A DNA stretch of 64,000 nt from Rhabdaerophilum sp. SD176 (GTDB lineage: Bacteria; Pseudomonadota; Alphaproteobacteria; Rhizobiales; Beijerinckiaceae): contig NZ_JARJNS010000004.1 in assembly GCF_030143245.1 (NCBI RefSeq), forward strand, positions 434,001 to 498,000. The letters are read 5' to 3'. Shown one piece after another: positions 62,432-64,000 of this stretch. The translations under genes were made by a program, and so were the position numbers. The notes beneath the pieces are model-generated. The model saw only the letters and a program-made list of their open reading frames with translations, was not told the DNA's origin and searched no databases. Each line of letters opens with the position of its first letter. The first letter of the stretch is position 1.

Positions 62432-63247
62432 ATGGCGGTCACGAAGCGTAGTCCGATCCAGCACATTCGGGGGATTGGCGGTATGGTTGCAGGCCTTGTC
62501 CTGATGTCCGGTGCAGGACAGGCAGCGGATTTCGGAAGGCCGGCACCAGTGGTCAAGGCGCCGGTTGTTGTCGGCCCTGCCTTCACCTTCACCACCTCGG
62601 CCTATCTCTGGGCCACCGGCCTCGAGGGGCGTCTCCGCACGCTCCCGCCGTTTCCGGCAGCGAACGTGAATATCGGCTTCGACGAGGTGATGAAGAATTT
62701 CGACGGCGGCCTCATGGGGACCGCCGAGATGCGTTACGGCCGCTATATCGGGTTTTTCGACTTCATGGCGAGCAAGATCTCGCCCGGCAAGGCGATCAAC
62801 CCGGCAGGCTATCCCGGCAGTGTGAAGATGGTCAGCGGCTCCTTCACCGGCATGGCTGCCGCCGGGTATCGCTGGGTCGATGATCCCCGCTACTCGGTGG
62901 ATGGCTTTGCCGGGATCCGCGGCTTTGCCATGCGCAATTCGCTGAAGGTTCAGGTCGTTCCGGTCGCGCTCAAGCTGACCAATTCCGAACAATGGATCGA
63001 TGCTGTCGTGGGCGGCCGCCTGAAGGTGAATTTTGCTCCGTCTTGGCACAGCGTCCTGATGGGCTTCGTTGGCACAGGCGGCTCACGATACATGTGGGAT
63101 GTCTATGGCGGCATTGGCTATGACTTCAACAAGAGCTGGTCTGCCTTTGCCGGGTATCGCGCGATGAAGGTCGACTACCGTCGGGGCTCCTTCGTTTACG
63201 ATGCCTACCAGCATGGACCTTTGCTCGGGATCCAATCGCATTTCTGA
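62432..63247 (+). CDS. Outer-membrane beta-barrel protein
   Basis: A 271-residue protein: signal peptide (about 13-34, ending GQAAD), then amphipathic strands including FTFTTSAYLWATGLEGRLR, RYIGFFDFMASKIS, SGSFTGMAAAGYRW, and the end VYGGIGYDFNKSWSAFAGYRAMKVDY, closing GIQSHF with the C-terminal Phe. GGGAG precedes the start. It resembles the small Omp/porin-like proteins adjacent to sulfatase or cytochrome genes; function unknown. Confidence 0.8.
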   Translation: MAVTKRSPIQHIRGIGGMVAGLVLMSGAGQAADFGRPAPVVKAPVVVGPAFTFTTSAYLWATGLEGRLRTLPPFPAANVNIGFDEVMKNFDGGLMGTAEMRYGRYIGFFDFMASKISPGKAINPAGYPGSVKMVSGSFTGMAAAGYRWVDDPRYSVDGFAGIRGFAMRNSLKVQVVPVALKLTNSEQWIDAVVGGRLKVNFAPSWHSVLMGFVGTGGSRYMWDVYGGIGYDFNKSWSAFAGYRAMKVDYRRGSFVYDAYQHGPLLGIQSHF

Positions 63248-63314
63248 GGCCGGTGGATCAGCCGGCACAGGATGCCGCGCTGGTTCGACATCAAACCAAC
63301 CGCAAGGGGGAACC

Positions 63315-64000
63315 ATGTTGAAACAGTTTCTGCGTGGTGCGAGTGTTGCCCTGATGGCGCTGGCGCCATCCTGGGTTACAGCACAGGCGCCGCAAAAGCC
63401 GCATATCCTCTACATAGTGGCAGATGATCTCGGCCGGGCCGATCTTGGCTTCCAGGGCGCCGAATTCAAGACGCCGACGCTGGATCAACTCGCCAGCGAG
63501 GGGGCCGTTCTGGATCAATTCTATGTCCAGCCGATGTGCACGCCGACGCGCGCAGCCCTGATGACGGGCCGCTATCCGATCCGCTACGGCATGCAGAGCT
63601 TCGTCATCCTGCCGGAACAGACCTACGGCATTCCGCTGGAAGAGAAGCTTCTCCCGCAATTGCTCAAGGAAGCGGGTTATTCGACCTCGATCATCGGCAA
63701 ATGGCATCTTGGCCATGCCGATCGCAAGCTTTGGCCTCGCCAGCGGGGCTTTGACTACCAGTACGGTGCGTTGATCGGCGAGGTCGACTACTACAACCAC
63801 GATGTGCATGGCACCAAGGACTGGTATCGGAATAACCAGCTCCGGAACGAGCAAGGATATGCCACCACGCTTTTCGGCCGCGATGCCGTGCGCTACATTG
63901 AGGCGCATGATCCGAAGAAGCCGATGTTCATGTATCTCGCCTTCAACGCGCCACATACGCCGCTTCAGGCGCCGAAGGAATACATCGACCGGTTTAAGTC
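63315..64000 (+). CDS. Sulfatase (arylsulfatase), 3'-truncated by window edge
   Basis: The first 228 residues of a sulfatase. A signal peptide (MLKQFLRGASVALMALAP, near TAQA) is followed by the metal-binding start HILYIVADDLGRADLG and the activation site CTPTRAALMTG with C75, which is converted to formylglycine by FGE. KWHLGH supplies further ligands. It hydrolyses sulfate esters in the periplasm. GGGGG lies before ATG 63315. The stop is outside the window; a formylglycine-generating enzyme is not in view. Confidence 0.93.
   Translation, partial: MLKQFLRGASVALMALAPSWVTAQAPQKPHILYIVADDLGRADLGFQGAEFKTPTLDQLASEGAVLDQFYVQPMCTPTRAALMTGRYPIRYGMQSFVILPEQTYGIPLEEKLLPQLLKEAGYSTSIIGKWHLGHADRKLWPRQRGFDYQYGALIGEVDYYNHDVHGTKDWYRNNQLRNEQGYATTLFGRDAVRYIEAHDPKKPMFMYLAFNAPHTPLQAPKEYIDRFK

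Noticed and set aside
57310-64000. Right attachment site of the tRNA-Ser element
   Set aside because: No second copy of the tRNA-Ser 3' end was found to the window edge.
1-64000. CRISPR arrays
   Set aside because: No array of direct repeats with regular unique spacers was seen; the only short tandem array is the 12-bp set before the integrase, which has no spacers.

Overview
The window is a high-GC bacterial chromosome segment that reads as an alphaproteobacterium of the order Hyphomicrobiales (Rhizobiales). The basis is the gene content: a tolC - PopZ-type (DUF2497) - valS block, an ExoR-like Sel1 protein, a NDUFA12-like complex I accessory protein beside a DUF2155 protein, a B12-dependent ribonucleotide reductase, the aat/accC/accB/aroQ/DsbA-like/M48 run and a rhizobial-type porin. 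The genus cannot be fixed from the sequence alone.

Left part (1-20.4 kb) is accessory. It holds the 3' part of a cytochrome P450 overlapping an ATP-grasp ligase gene, a fatty-acid hydroxylase, a secreted TGPxGRS-repeat protein beside an OmpR/EnvZ-type two-component pair, a phytase-like esterase, a truncated [2Fe-2S] oxidoreductase subunit, a porin, a bile-acid:Na+ symporter-family transporter, a fatty-acid activation and beta-oxidation set (acyl-CoA ligase, thiolase, HAD-ECH fusion), a YqaA/DedA membrane protein and a two-gene ABC exporter. Four copies of a roughly 100-165 bp intergenic repeat, all in one orientation, are scattered through it. Each begins with the 3' end of the tRNA-Asn(GUU) gene that stands at 20.39-20.46 kb. 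No integrase is seen here. The pattern suggests either accretion of islands behind tRNA-Asn or a tRNA-derived mobile repeat, and it is the most unusual signal in the window.

Middle part (20.6-55 kb) is mostly core chromosome: tRNA-Cys, a PCMT-family protein, tolC, popZ-like, valS, ilvD, exoR-like, two tandem FecR-domain secreted proteins, xth, a ceramidase-family membrane protein, a GIY-YIG endonuclase broken by one stop codon, nrdJ with a pair of NrdR-box-like sites 32 bp apart, NDUFA12, DUF2155, aat, accCB, aroQ, a DsbA-family protein, an M48 protease, an aminotransferase, gatB, a tandem-GNAT protein, DedA, GST, a RecD-like helicase and several small secreted proteins.

Right part (55.2-64 kb) begins with tRNA-Ser(GCU), followed 172 bp later by a large tyrosine recombinase that is preceded by four 12-bp direct repeats. 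This looks like the left end of an integrated element. Its cargo, or the adjoining chromosome, includes a lipoprotein alpha/beta hydrolase, a protein with two HdeA-like repeats, an octaheme cytochrome c with HEAT/TPR-like repeats, a small secreted protein, an outer-membrane beta-barrel protein and a sulfatase cut by the window edge. The right attachment site is not in the window.
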